64,000 nt of DNA, taken from Sphingomonas hengshuiensis. Lineage in GTDB: Bacteria > Pseudomonadota > Alphaproteobacteria > Sphingomonadales > Sphingomonadaceae. Below are positions 26,373 through 34,875 of the stretch, piece by piece (the stretch's first letter is position 1; each line of letters starts with the position of its first letter). Below the pieces are notes generated by a model. It worked only from the letters and a program-made list of their open reading frames with translations, had not been told where the DNA came from and searched no databases. The translations under genes and the position numbers were made by a program. The stretch spans positions 4,216,001 through 4,280,000 of the forward strand of contig NZ_CP010836.1 of assembly GCF_000935025.1 (NCBI RefSeq), given 5' to 3'.

Positions 26373-26387
26373 GTGATAGTGATTCAC
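26373..26387 (+). promoter_or_regulatory. LysR-type operator candidate
   Basis: GTGATAGTGATTCAC is a dyad (GTGA-N7-TCAC) containing the T-N11-A signature of LysR sites. It lies between the divergent hglS (start 26329) and lysR-type gene (start 26425), where such regulators bind. Confidence 0.5.
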
Positions 26388-26424
26388 GAAATCGATTAGG
26401 ATCATCTACAAATGACGTTTTGGC

Positions 26425-27339
26425 ATGAGTGAGAGCCGGCGCCTCCTGCCACCGATGTCCGCGCTCAACACTTTTGTGGCAGCCGCTCGCTATGACAGCT
26501 TCTCGCGCGCAGGCGAACAAGTGGGACTGACTCAAAGTGCCGTCAGCCGGCAGGTCGCTATACTTGAGGACTGGTTGCAGACCCCGCTGTTCGATCGGCG
26601 CGGGCGGCGCGTTTCGCTCAACTCCGCAGGGCAGGCTTATGCTGACCAGATCCGCCCTGCTCTCGACCGCGTTCGCGCAGCAACCGAGCGGGCTCTGCGG
26701 CACCGCGAAGGTCGAGAACTTTTGATTGCTACGCTGCCCAGCTTCGGAATGCGATGGCTTGCCCCGCGACTGCCCGAGTTGACCCTTCGTCATCCAGGCA
26801 TGACGGTCAGCTTCTCCCTACGGTCGCTTCCCTTTGATCTGAGGGACGAGACGTTTGATGCTGCAGTGCATTTCGGGCAACCGGACTGGCCGAACGGATC
26901 GCATCTTTTTCTCTTTCGTGAAGAGGCGATCGTCGTCGCGGCGCCGGATTGGCTCGCAGCTCATAGGGTTGCTTCGCCGGAGGATCTCGTTGGCCTGCCA
27001 CTGCTTTCGCAGTCCTCCCGCTCCACTGCTTGGTCGCGATGGTTCGCGAGTTGCGGCATAGCCTGTCCGGAAACGATCGTTGGCGCCAAGTTCGAGCAGT
27101 TCCTTATGCTTGCGCAGGCGGCTGCAGCCGGTGCAGGCGCCGCCCTGATCCCACGGTTCTTGATCGAACCTGAAATTAAGTCTGGGACTTTGGTGCAGCC
27201 TTTTGCGCAAACCCTGTCGAGCGACGATGCCTATTACCTTGTCACCCGTCTTGATCGACCCGACGATGTATCGGTTAATATGTTCCGGGATTGGATCGCA
27301 GACCATGCAGAAATAGAAGCTTCGTCCCTCACAAGCTGA
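26425..27339 (+). CDS. LysR-family transcriptional regulator (GcvA-like)
   Basis: A 304-residue LysR protein. The helix-turn-helix is at residues 11-70 (LNTFVAAARYDSFSRAGEQV, LTQSAVSRQVAILEDWL, then PLFDRRGRRVSLNSAG). The effector domain has the GcvA-style phrases LPSFGMRWLAPRLPELTLRH, DAAVHFGQPDWPN and the C-terminal AAAAGAGAALIPRFLIEPEI. It is divergent from the catabolic operon, with a LysR-type dyad between them, so it should control that operon in response to a pathway metabolite. Confidence 0.9.
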   Translation: MSESRRLLPPMSALNTFVAAARYDSFSRAGEQVGLTQSAVSRQVAILEDWLQTPLFDRRGRRVSLNSAGQAYADQIRPALDRVRAATERALRHREGRELLIATLPSFGMRWLAPRLPELTLRHPGMTVSFSLRSLPFDLRDETFDAAVHFGQPDWPNGSHLFLFREEAIVVAAPDWLAAHRVASPEDLVGLPLLSQSSRSTAWSRWFASCGIACPETIVGAKFEQFLMLAQAAAAGAGAALIPRFLIEPEIKSGTLVQPFAQTLSSDDAYYLVTRLDRPDDVSVNMFRDWIADHAEIEASSLTS

Positions 27340-27515
27340 GCGCTAATGAGACCTGCGCGGGTGGGTGTAGACGGGCACGAATGTTGCTAGTTCTATGGGT
27401 TTTCCGAGGAGGAGGGCATCGGGTGGCGCAGCGTTCGATTGGTCAGGAGCGGTTTGGCTTTGCGGAGCGCAAGCGGGCGACTTCGTCGCTCGACGGGCTT
27501 GCCTATCGCGGCAAT

Positions 27516-27862
27516 CCCCGAGAAGGGATCACGCTGCAACTCGCGCTCGACCAGCGCGGCGAGACCCACCATGCCCTTCCGGAAGTCGACCGGCTTGACC
27601 GCCACCAGCACCTTCAACGGCCCCGGCGGAATGATCACCGCGCTACCTTCGCCGCCAGCAAAACACGCTCGATATGATCGGCGCTGGCCCCGTCCGGCAC
27701 CCGGATCGTCATGCCGCCAAGCTCGATCAGGATTTCCCCGCACGCCCATCAGACATGGCCAACTGAGCGACAATCGCCGACACGAACGCCGTTTCGTCGC
27801 CCGCCTGCATCCGGTCGCGCGCCTCGCGTCGCCAAGCGTAGAGATGCTGATCCGCGCCGCCT
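27516..27862 (-). pseudogene. IS66 tnpA-tnpB remnant
   Basis: On the minus strand the C-terminal end of a TnpA is readable in two frames (WRREARDRMQAGDETAFVSA, then IELGGMTIRVPDGASADHIE). Its stop overlaps a GTG that starts TnpB (VIIPPGPLKVLVAVKPVDF, then RKGMVGLAALVERELQRDPFSG) at 27638. TnpB breaks off after DPFSG. This IS66 is a different lineage from the one at 16411. Confidence 0.75.
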
Positions 27863-27992
27863 CCGTCCGGCTTGCTCCTTCGTAGATCGCCGCCAGCGCC
27901 AGCAAGCGCCGCGTTTGCGCGCCGTCCTTCGAATGGCAGGCCGCCTTTCTCACAGAGGACGCATCATAATCCGGGCGAAGCGGGATCGGCAT
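27849..27992 (-). pseudogene. Fragment of an IS630-type transposase N-terminus
   Basis: MPIPLRPDYDASSVRKAACH followed by QTRRLLALAAIYEGASRTEAAR is the N-terminal helix-turn-helix region of IS630-family transposases. It ends where the IS66 tnpA remnant begins, so the two fragments were joined by recombination or deletion. Confidence 0.65.
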
Positions 27993-28112
27993 GGCAAACT
28001 CCTATCCGTTTGCCAGGTTGAATCAGCGATCCCCGATAGCTGCAACCCATTCGAGTCACGATCTCCGAGCTTTGGTATAAGGCCCCGCCCGGCAGCAGAA
28101 ATATCTGAGGTG

Positions 28113-29762
28113 TCAGGGGGCCGTGCGCCGATAGCTTTCGGTCGCACCCATATCACCCTTCCCCTTATAACGGGACAGGGCGGGCCACGGGTAAAAGGCG
28201 CGCTGCCGCATCGGTGCCGTTCCGGGCATGTCTCCCATCATCAGTTGCGACGGGGCGACCTTCTGTTCAACCCAGCGAACAAGCGCGGATTGCGCATCGA
28301 ACACGAACGGGCCGGTGCCGCCGCTGCCATGGGCCATTCCGGGAATGACATAGAGTTGGACGAAATCGGCGACCGTGCCTGCCCCCATCTTCTTGTTGAC
28401 CTCCGCGAACCAGTCGATGGTCATTGCCGCCGAAACCATCGCATCGCCCCAACCATGAACGATGATCATCTTGCCGCCGCGTGCGTGAAAGGCGCTGAGG
28501 TCGATCGCGTCAGGGTCCAGCGTTCGCGACATCTCGTCGATCCTGGCCTTTTCCTTAACATAATGAAACTGGGTCCAGTCGTAGCCGGGACCGGGATTGT
28601 CCTTGACCGCCATGTAGCGCAGACCCGTGGCCGCGCCGGTCAGGGCGAAGGGGATGCCCGGTACGGCCGGGCCGGGCGGCGGCAGGATTGACCCTGCCCA
28701 GTCCATTTCAGACCCGATGTCGACCGGATAATCGAAATAGGTTTCCCCCCGCTCGTTCGTCGGCTTCGTATAGATTTTGCGCAGCGCCGCGACCTGGGCA
28801 CCGTTCAGGCATTCGTTTTTGCCTTCCGATTGTCCCGCCTTGCACAGCAATATGGCAGGATCGTACCGGCATTGGCGCGGGTCGTCGATCACGCCGTCCC
28901 TTGCGCCGTCCAGAGCATCGCATGCCTGCGTCACCGAACGATGGATTAGGGGGATTTTGTCGGACGCCATGACCGGGCGTTTCCCGTCGGGGTAGACGGC
29001 CAGTGCCAGCCAGGGAAAATGGGCGGCGTTTTTGGGGTTATAGTGGACGACCGGGGCCTTCACGAATACGCCGTCAAAATCCTCGGGATAGCGCTGAACC
29101 GTCATCAGCCCGGCATTTCCCCCCTTGGAAAAACCGGCAATGTAGCTGTGGTGCGGCCCCTTGCCGTAAAATTCCGATATGATGGCTTTTGCCGCCTGTG
29201 CCGACACATGATTGGCGCGATAGGCAAAATCGACGCGGGCCTGTTGGTTGTTATGGGCCCACACCCCGTCGAAGGGGGCTCGACCATAGTGGCCGCCATC
29301 GTTCGTCAGCGTCGCATAGCCGCCGTGCAGGCCGGGCACGACGATGTCTTCCCCCACCTTTCCGCACCACGCGTCACAGGCCGCGAGCATGAAGCGACCG
29401 TTCCATGCATTGGAAAGGGGTAGCGAAAGGCTGAATTTAACGGACGGCGTGATATATCCTTCTACCTTGCAATGGGTCGGATAGACGGAGATTTCCTGCA
29501 TCGGATTGCCTTGCGAATGGCTTCGCCGCACGAACATCATCCGTTCTTGCGGGGAAGCGACCCGACCTGCAACGACTGCGGTCGAAACGATGACGCCCGG
29601 CGTGTCGGCCACCGTTTCGATGTTAAGATTGTTGATCGCGTGGCATCGGGCCGCAAATTCCGCCGGAACGGCGGGAGTTGCTGGCGCGGGTTCGGCCTGT
29701 GCCGACGGTATGGTGGCAAGTGCCGCTGTCATAATGACGGTCATAGTTTCGAATATTTTCAT
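28113..29762 (-). CDS. Tannase / feruloyl esterase family hydrolase, exported
   Basis: A 549-residue esterase of the tannase family, expected to split esters of phenolic acids. Residues 1-23 are a signal peptide ending SAQAE. The nucleophile lies in YIAGFSKGGNAGLM (Ser212). The acid is probably in IIVHGWGDAMV and the base His in YVIPGMAHGSGG. The family-typical paired cysteines with calcium-binding acids are present (ACDALDGARDGVIDDPRQC). The ATG at 29762 follows a GGGGGG run; a TTG at 29765 is alternative. Upstream at 29862 is a motif shared with the TonB receptor/PepSY promoter, linking it to aromatic conjugate uptake. It is flanked on both sides by IS debris. Confidence 0.9.
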   Translation of the reverse strand: MKIFETMTVIMTAALATIPSAQAEPAPATPAVPAEFAARCHAINNLNIETVADTPGVIVSTAVVAGRVASPQERMMFVRRSHSQGNPMQEISVYPTHCKVEGYITPSVKFSLSLPLSNAWNGRFMLAACDAWCGKVGEDIVVPGLHGGYATLTNDGGHYGRAPFDGVWAHNNQQARVDFAYRANHVSAQAAKAIISEFYGKGPHHSYIAGFSKGGNAGLMTVQRYPEDFDGVFVKAPVVHYNPKNAAHFPWLALAVYPDGKRPVMASDKIPLIHRSVTQACDALDGARDGVIDDPRQCRYDPAILLCKAGQSEGKNECLNGAQVAALRKIYTKPTNERGETYFDYPVDIGSEMDWAGSILPPPGPAVPGIPFALTGAATGLRYMAVKDNPGPGYDWTQFHYVKEKARIDEMSRTLDPDAIDLSAFHARGGKMIIVHGWGDAMVSAAMTIDWFAEVNKKMGAGTVADFVQLYVIPGMAHGSGGTGPFVFDAQSALVRWVEQKVAPSQLMMGDMPGTAPMRQRAFYPWPALSRYKGKGDMGATESYRRTAP

Positions 29763-29861
29763 CAACCCCCCTGTCTGGCTGGAGCGCTACCCTCAGCCCC
29801 CGGCTCAGCCTGCCTTTTCAGGCACCTGCCGCTTGAGGGTAGTTATCGACCGACCGAAACA

Positions 29862-29876
29862 ATAACGCACACATTG
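29862..29876 (-). promoter_or_regulatory. Shared operator candidate, copy 2
   Basis: The minus strand reads CAATGTGTGCGTTAT, 14 of 15 identical to the element at 14213-14227. It lies 100 bases upstream of the tannase-family start. A partial third copy, TTGTGTACG, is at 29896-29904. Confidence 0.5.
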
Positions 29877-29954
29877 CATTTTGCAATCGCATAGGTTGTG
29901 TACGGCAAGTCCTGCAAATTGTGGCCGGGCACGCTGACTAGGGCCTGTGGGGAT

Positions 29955-30341
29955 TCATCGAGATTTGATGATGGCGGCAGCGAGGTAGATCATGGCCTCG
30001 AAGCTGCGGTCTGTTTTGCAGGCGCGCATGGCGATGCGCTTGAACTCTTTGAGTTTACAGAAGAAGTTTTCGACGAGGTGGCGCCACGTATAGATGGCGG
30101 CATCGATCTTGAGCTTCTGTGCGCGGCCGGGGTGCTGCGAGATGACGACGCGGGCGCCACGCTCGTTGAGTTCGGTGACAAGCGCATTGCTGTCGAAGGC
30201 CTTGTCGGCGATCAGCCCGTCAAAGGCGATGCCGTCAATGAGCGGCGGCACCTCGACGCTGTCATTGCGCTGGCCCGGCATCAGCCGGAAGCGCACCAGA
30301 TTGCCCAGCGCGTCGGTGAGCACCAGGATCTTGGTCGTCAT
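29955..30341 (-). CDS. IS5-family transposase, C-terminal frame (OrfB)
   Basis: The C-terminal 128 residues of the same transposase: MTTKILVLTDALGNLVRFRL, LIADKAFDSNALV with the second catalytic Asp, VVISQHPGRAQKLKID, and YTWRHLVENFFCKLKEFKRI with the catalytic Glu. Its ATG overlaps the OrfA stop (ATGA), but the functional enzyme is probably the frameshifted fusion. All three acidic residues are present. Confidence 0.85.
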   Translation of the reverse strand: MTTKILVLTDALGNLVRFRLMPGQRNDSVEVPPLIDGIAFDGLIADKAFDSNALVTELNERGARVVISQHPGRAQKLKIDAAIYTWRHLVENFFCKLKEFKRIAMRACKTDRSFEAMIYLAAAIIKSR

Positions 30342-30706
30342 GCCGCCCTTGGAGCGGCCAATGGCCTGGCTCCGAGTCCCCCTTTTACGCCCTGCCCGTG
30401 GCGGTGGACCTTCACGATCGTGGCATCGACCATGGCGTATTCCATATCCGGATCATCCGACAGCGCATCGAATATACGCCTGAAAACATCGGCTTCCCGC
30501 CAGTCGCGGAACCGCCGAAACGCCGTGCTCCAGTTGCCGAACCGCTCCGGAAGATCGCGCCATGGACTGCCCGTGCGAGCAATCCACAGCACTGCCTCCA
30601 GGAACAGCCGGTTGTTCCTCCCGCTACGTCCGGGGTCGCTCGGCTTGCCCAGGCACTGCGGCTCGATCTTCGCCCACTGGGCGTCCGTCAGAATATCTCG
30701 ATCCAT
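30338..30706 (-). CDS. IS5-family transposase, N-terminal frame (OrfA)
   Basis: A 122-residue N-terminal half of an IS427-type transposase: MDRDILTDAQWAKIEPQCLG, the WRDLPERFGNWSTAFRRFRDW segment and DMEYAMVDATIVKVHRHGQG, which carries the first catalytic Asp (VDATIV). After GVKGG the frame leaves the conserved sequence. The poly-A/G run at 30386-30378 allows a -1 shift into the second frame, whose first residues would then be the expected TRSQAIGRSKGG. Confidence 0.85.
   Translation of the reverse strand: MDRDILTDAQWAKIEPQCLGKPSDPGRSGRNNRLFLEAVLWIARTGSPWRDLPERFGNWSTAFRRFRDWREADVFRRIFDALSDDPDMEYAMVDATIVKVHRHGQGVKGGLGARPLAAPRAA
30378..30386 (-). promoter_or_regulatory. Likely -1 frameshift site of the IS5-family element
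   Basis: The minus strand reads AAAAGGGGG, in register GTA AAA GGG GGA. Slipping back one base continues as AGG GGG ACT CGG AGC and joins the two transposase frames. Confidence 0.55.
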
Positions 30707-30735
30707 CCGCAGCGTGATGATGTGGACGCCCCCGC

Positions 30736-30918
30736 ATGATCGAAGCTCCCAAGATTCATGGCGACGAAACGCCGGTCACATTGCTCATGGGTGAGGAGGC
30801 TTGGTTTACCGACGTCATCGCGCGTATCGGCAACCACCCGATCAACCGGATCGACGAATTGCTGCCATGGAACTGGCATGCGGCGAGAGAAGTCCAGAAC
30901 CTGGAGTATGCTGCTTGA
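30736..30918 (+). pseudogene. Internally deleted IS66 tnpC remnant
   Basis: This 60-codon frame joins the TnpC active-site phrase [14 protein letters not shown] directly to the TnpC C-terminus ([22 protein letters not shown]), omitting about 200 residues. It is a deletion derivative of an IS66 transposase gene, in plus orientation, immediately followed by the pRiA4b ORF-3 gene. Confidence 0.8.
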
Positions 30919-31481
30919 GCAACGCCTTCATCGTGCGGATGACAATCACCTTGGACGACGTGACCCCGGCCGTCAGCCGCGTGATCGAAGTGCCGCTGGG
31001 TATCCGGCTTGACCGTCTTCACAGCGTCTTCCAGGCGGCATTGGCGTGGACGGACAGTCATCTGTGGGAGCTGACCTTCGGCCGTACTGGCTTCGGCATC
31101 CCGGATCCCGAATATGGCTTTGGCGGTCCGCTCGATGCCCGCAAAACGACCTTGGGTCAGGCTCTGGAGGGGATGAGGGGCAAGACCTTCCGATACCTTT
31201 ACGACTTCGGTGATGCCTGGGAGCACAGCGTCAAAATCCAGGGCATCGCTCCGGCCGAGCCCCAAGGCAGCTATCCTCGCCTGCTCGCAGCGACCGGCAT
31301 GCGACCGCCAGAGGACTCAGGCGGACCTTGGGGCTATGCCGAGATGCTAGAGGCTCTCGCCGATCCGACCCATGAATACCATGAGGAGGCGTTGGAAGCC
31401 TTGGGCGACGACCATGATCCCGATGCTCAGCCCGACGTCGACCTCATCCATAACCGCTTAGCAGTGCTCGCAAAGAAATGA
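30915..31481 (+). CDS. Plasmid pRiA4b ORF-3 family protein
   Basis: A 188-residue protein of the pRiA4b ORF-3 family, whose function is unknown to me. Conserved features are [35 protein letters not shown], the central [17 protein letters not shown] and the C-terminal [21 protein letters not shown] start at TTG 30915, which overlaps the preceding remnant's stop (TTGA) and has GGAG eight bases upstream; an ATG at 30939 would remove eight residues. Family members are often found beside IS66-type genes, as here, so it is probably a passenger of the older IS66 copy. Confidence 0.8.
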   Translation: MSNAFIVRMTITLDDVTPAVSRVIEVPLGIRLDRLHSVFQAALAWTDSHLWELTFGRTGFGIPDPEYGFGGPLDARKTTLGQALEGMRGKTFRYLYDFGDAWEHSVKIQGIAPAEPQGSYPRLLAATGMRPPEDSGGPWGYAEMLEALADPTHEYHEEALEALGDDHDPDAQPDVDLIHNRLAVLAKK

Positions 31482-31512
31482 CCGGCCCCCACTGAGTGGT
31501 CCGTGCTGATTG

Positions 31513-31662
31513 TTAGTGCATTGTCACCTCCATCGCCAGTGTCGCCCGGAGGTGGAGCGAAGCGGAACCGGAGGGCGGCACTGGCGATGGAACGGCTTCC
31601 GGGGCCGGTGGGCGGTAGCCCAGGCTGCTGTGCGGGCGAACGGTATTGTAGAACGCGGCAAC
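31513..31662 (-). pseudogene. C-terminal remnant of an IS3-family OrfB
   Basis: Minus-strand frame reading FYNTVRPHSSLGYRPPAPEA is the C-terminal signature of IS3-type OrfB transposases. Upstream sequence is unrelated, so only about 50 codons survive. Confidence 0.75.
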
Positions 31663-31993
31663 GGAACGCCCACGGGACCGATGTTCGCGAGATTCTCTAT
31701 CGGTGGCACCCTTGGGCGGGGCGGCGGGTTCACATTCATGAGACCGTCGAGCGGGTGGGCTTGAACATTTACCGCTGCAGTATCGGCGGTTCGATGTCGG
31801 AGCGCTGTCTTGAGGTTCCGGCATGGATGTTCGATCGCGGGATTTGCGCCAAGGTGCGTTTCGGCGCTGCTCCCCATGTTGATATTGGCGCGCTGGTTGA
31901 CCTGGTAAAGCTGCTGCGGGGGACGCGCCCTATTTCGGCTCCGCCGATTTCGGGCGCAGCATCGGGCTCTCACGACTCGCATCGAGGAGGCCT
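31663..31993. other. Unassigned sequence before the recombinase module
   Basis: About 330 bases in which overlapping frames on both strands match nothing I recognise. It probably includes the end of the recombinase-bearing element and the promoter for the genes at 31996 and 32183. Confidence 0.4.
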
Positions 31994-31995
31994 TC

Positions 31996-32193
31996 ATGCC
32001 GCGCAAGCCCATGACGTTTCAGTTCGATCTGTTTTCCAGCCCTCGCGATCCCGGGATCGCGCAGATGCCGCAGTGGCGGGCTCTGCCGATAGCGACGCGC
32101 CAGAAGTTGATGCCGCTGATCGTGCGCCTGCTCCTCGACCACGCCACCGCCGATCCCGCCCTGGCCAGGGAGGAGATGCGCGATGATATTTGA
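31996..32193 (+). CDS. Small protein preceding a serine recombinase
   Basis: A 65-residue protein (MPRKPMTFQFDLFSSPRDPG, then ATRQKLMPLIVRLLLDHATAD) with GGAGG six bases before the ATG. It overlaps the recombinase start by 11 bases. Short proteins of this kind usually sit directly upstream of this recombinase type, and I take it as part of the same mobile module. Its function is unknown; the C-terminal half looks helical. Confidence 0.65.
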   Translation: MPRKPMTFQFDLFSSPRDPGIAQMPQWRALPIATRQKLMPLIVRLLLDHATADPALAREEMRDDI

Positions 32194-34251
32194 GAAGATC
32201 GGCCCCCAGCATCTCGGGCGCAAGGCGATCCTTTATGTGCGGCAGTCGTCGGCGCATCAGGTCCTGCACAATCGGGAGAGCAGCGCCTTGCAATACGCCA
32301 TGCGCGATCGCCTCGTGGCGCTGGGCTGGTCGCGCATCGAGACCGTCGATGACGATCTCGGGCGATCCGCAGCAGGCGGGGTGACGCGTGCCGGTTTCGA
32401 CCGGATGGTGGCCGAGGTCTGCCTCGGCAAGGTCGGCGCCGCCGCGGCGCGGGAAGTCTCGCGTTTCGCCCGCAACAGTCGCGATTGGCAGCAACTCATC
32501 GAGATGTGCCGCGTCGTCGATACTGTACTGATCGACCAGGAGATCGTGCGCCGCGCCAGGGCAACGATCGGCTGCTGCTGGGCCTGAAGGGAAGCCTCAA
32601 TGAGTATGAGCTCGACCTTCTGCGGCAACGTTCTCTCTCGGCGCGCTATGAGAAGGCCCGCCGCGGCGAACTCATCGTCGCCGCTCCAGTCGGCTTTGTG
32701 AAAGCAGGGGGTCGGATCGAGAAGGATCCCGACCGCCGTGTCCAGGAAGCGATTGCCCTCGTCTTCGACAAGGTGTCCGAGCTCGGCAGCGCGCGGCGGG
32801 CGTTGCTCTGGTTCAGAGAGCATGGCCTGGATTTGCCCGCAAGACGCAACAACGGTGATGTCGTGTGGCGCAGGCCAAGTTATGCGACGATCCATCGGAT
32901 GATCGATAACCCGATCTACGGCGGCGCCTATGCCTATGGTAAAACAAGTGTCGTAGCCGGATATGATGGTACCACCATGCGGTCGAGGAGTCGTCGCAAA
33001 GGGCGGGATGAGTGGCTGGCGCTGATCCCCGGCTCACATGAAGGGTATGTCAGCTGGGAGCGATCGGAGGATATCCGTAAACAAGTGAGCGACAATGTCC
33101 CCATCAGCCGACATCACGGCGCCCCGAAGCACGGCGACGCCCTCCTCGCAGGGCTGGTTCGCTGTCGGCGCTGCGGACGCAAGCTGACCGTGCGCTACAC
33201 CGGCACCAAGCACGATATTCCCCGTTACTCCTGCTGGCGCGGCCTACTCGATAATGGCGAACCGCGCTGCATCGCCTTCGGCGGATTGCGCGTCGATGAC
33301 GCGATCGAGCAAGCGCTCATCCCGGTCATCGAGCCCGGCGCGATCACGGCCGCAGTCGAGGCCGAGACACAGGCTTCCGGTCACCGCGACCAGGTTCGGG
33401 ACGCGCTGACGCGCGATCTCGAGGCTGCCAGCTACGACGTGGATCGGGCCTTCCGGCAATATGACGCCACCGATCCGCAGAACCGACTGGTGGCGGCAGA
33501 GTTGGAGACGAGATGGAACCGGGCGCTTGCGCGGGTCGGCGAGATCGAGGCTCGGATCGCCGCGCACGATGGATCAACACCGGATCGAGCATCACTGTCT
33601 TGCGCCGATATCGCCGAGCTCGCGACCGATCTCAAAGCCGTCTGGACGGCTCAGCGGACCAACGCACGTCTCAAGAAGCGCATCGTGCGCACCCTCATTC
33701 ATGAGGTTGTCGCCGACATCGACGATGACGCCTCCGAGATCGTCCTGCTGGTCCATTGGGCCGGTGGCATTCATAGCGAGTTGCGGTTGCCGAAGCGACG
33801 CCGCGGGCAGCGCAACGCGACATCTGCCGATATCCTCGCTGCCGTCCGGCAACTCGTTCTCATCGCCAGTGACGATCTGATCGCTGGCATCCTCAACCGC
33901 AATGGTCTGATGACGGGCAACGGCAATCGCTGGACGCGCGAACGTGTCACTGCGCTCCGGTCGCATCACAGGATTCCAGTGTTTCGGGCCGCGCCGGATG
34001 GAGACGAGCCGTGGCTCAACCTGAGCGGCGCCGCGCGCCATGTCGGCGTTACCGCCAAGACGCTTCGGCTCGCTGCCGAAGCGGGTGATATCGAAGCGAT
34101 CCATCCCTTGCCCGATGGGCCTTGGATATTCAGCAGAGCCGAGCTTACCGGTCCAGGCGCTCGACAGATCGCCGACCGCGCGCGGCTGAACCCAAAATAC
34201 CCCACGGGATCGCACCCCGATCAGCAAAGCCTATTCACTTCAACAACATAG
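32183..34251 (+). pseudogene. Large serine recombinase, disrupted by a frameshift
   Basis: The N-terminal catalytic domain (AILYVRQSSAHQVLHNRESS with the nucleophilic serine in VRQSS, then [20 protein letters not shown]) is open from ATG 32183, which has GGAG seven bases upstream. The frame ends at 32587 without the expected continuation. About position 32550 the sequence resumes in another frame as [20 protein letters not shown] and continues to 34251. The second part holds the recombinase domain ([20 protein letters not shown]), the zinc ribbon ([13 protein letters not shown] ... YSCWRG), a coiled region and a C-terminal helix-turn-helix ([20 protein letters not shown]). A one- or two-base indel explains it. 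Either the gene is dead or the base call is wrong. Confidence 0.8.
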
Positions 34252-34262
34252 ACAGATGGGTG

Positions 34263-34504
34263 TTATGAAACAGGATTGTAATAGGTGATCCACCGGCCGA
34301 GGCCAGCCGCAACTCCGAGCCGGTCTCGAAGGCATGAAGGTAGACGCATTCGTACTTCAATGACCGCCAAAGGCGTTCGATGAAGACGTTGTCCATCCAG
34401 CGGCCCGTCCCGTCCATGCTGATGCGGACCTCGGCGTCGCGCAGCACGCTGGTGACGGCTTGCGACGTAAATTGGCTGCCCTGGTCGGTATTGAAGATCT
34501 CGGG
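34263..34504 (-). pseudogene. IS3-family OrfB fragment (DDE core part)
   Basis: Minus-strand frame with IFNTDQGSQFTSQAVTSVLR, then DGTGRWMDNVFIERLWRSLK and YECVYLHAF: the second Asp and the Glu of an IS3-type integrase core. The end continues in another frame as WITYYN. It is cut at both sides and non-functional. Confidence 0.8.
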
Positions 34505-34550
34505 CGCCCTGGAACTGGGCACCTCGGATGCAGGTTGCTAAGGCCGCCTG

Positions 34551-34784
34551 ATGTCGGAACCGTCGATGGTGTTCACCGCTCGCTACGCCGCGAGATGGCT
34601 CGGCGTCGACATCGACGTGGTCGAGGTACTTGCCCGGGAGATGGCCCCCGAAGACGGTTGCCTCGCCGTCATCGACAGCCTCGACGACGACGCTGTCTCC
34701 ACAACAGCGTTCACCCGGCGCGGTCTCGACCACCTCGACGAACTTCTCAATCAGCGGCGCTCGGACTTCATGCAGGAAAGCTGA
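34551..34784 (+). CDS. Small hypothetical protein
   Basis: A 77-residue acidic protein (MSEPSMVFTARYAARWLGVD, then VLAREMAPEDGCLAVIDSLD and DDAVSTTAFTRRGLDHLDEL). The composition is protein-like, with alternating hydrophobic and charged residues, but I do not recognise a family. It lies between an IS3 fragment and a recombinase on the other strand. There is no strong ribosome binding site, so it may be a remnant. Confidence 0.35.
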   Translation: MSEPSMVFTARYAARWLGVDIDVVEVLAREMAPEDGCLAVIDSLDDDAVSTTAFTRRGLDHLDELLNQRRSDFMQES

Positions 34785-34875
34785 CACCACCCGCGGCCTT
34801 CGGCGGATGGATACGATGAAATCGGGGTCGCCGTGCTATCATTGCCTCGGCAACCTTGAGAGGTAGGGTTCTCGC

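Larger units (their letters stand above)
29942..30733 (-). mobile_element. IS5-family element (IS427-type, two-frame transposase)
   Basis: About 790 bases with two overlapping transposase frames on the minus strand. The left end appears to be GGGCCTGTGGGGATTCATC (from 29942); the opposite end near 30733 (GGGGGCGTCCACATCATC on the minus strand) matches it only partly. I could not identify a target duplication. Size is right for the IS427 group. Confidence 0.7.
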
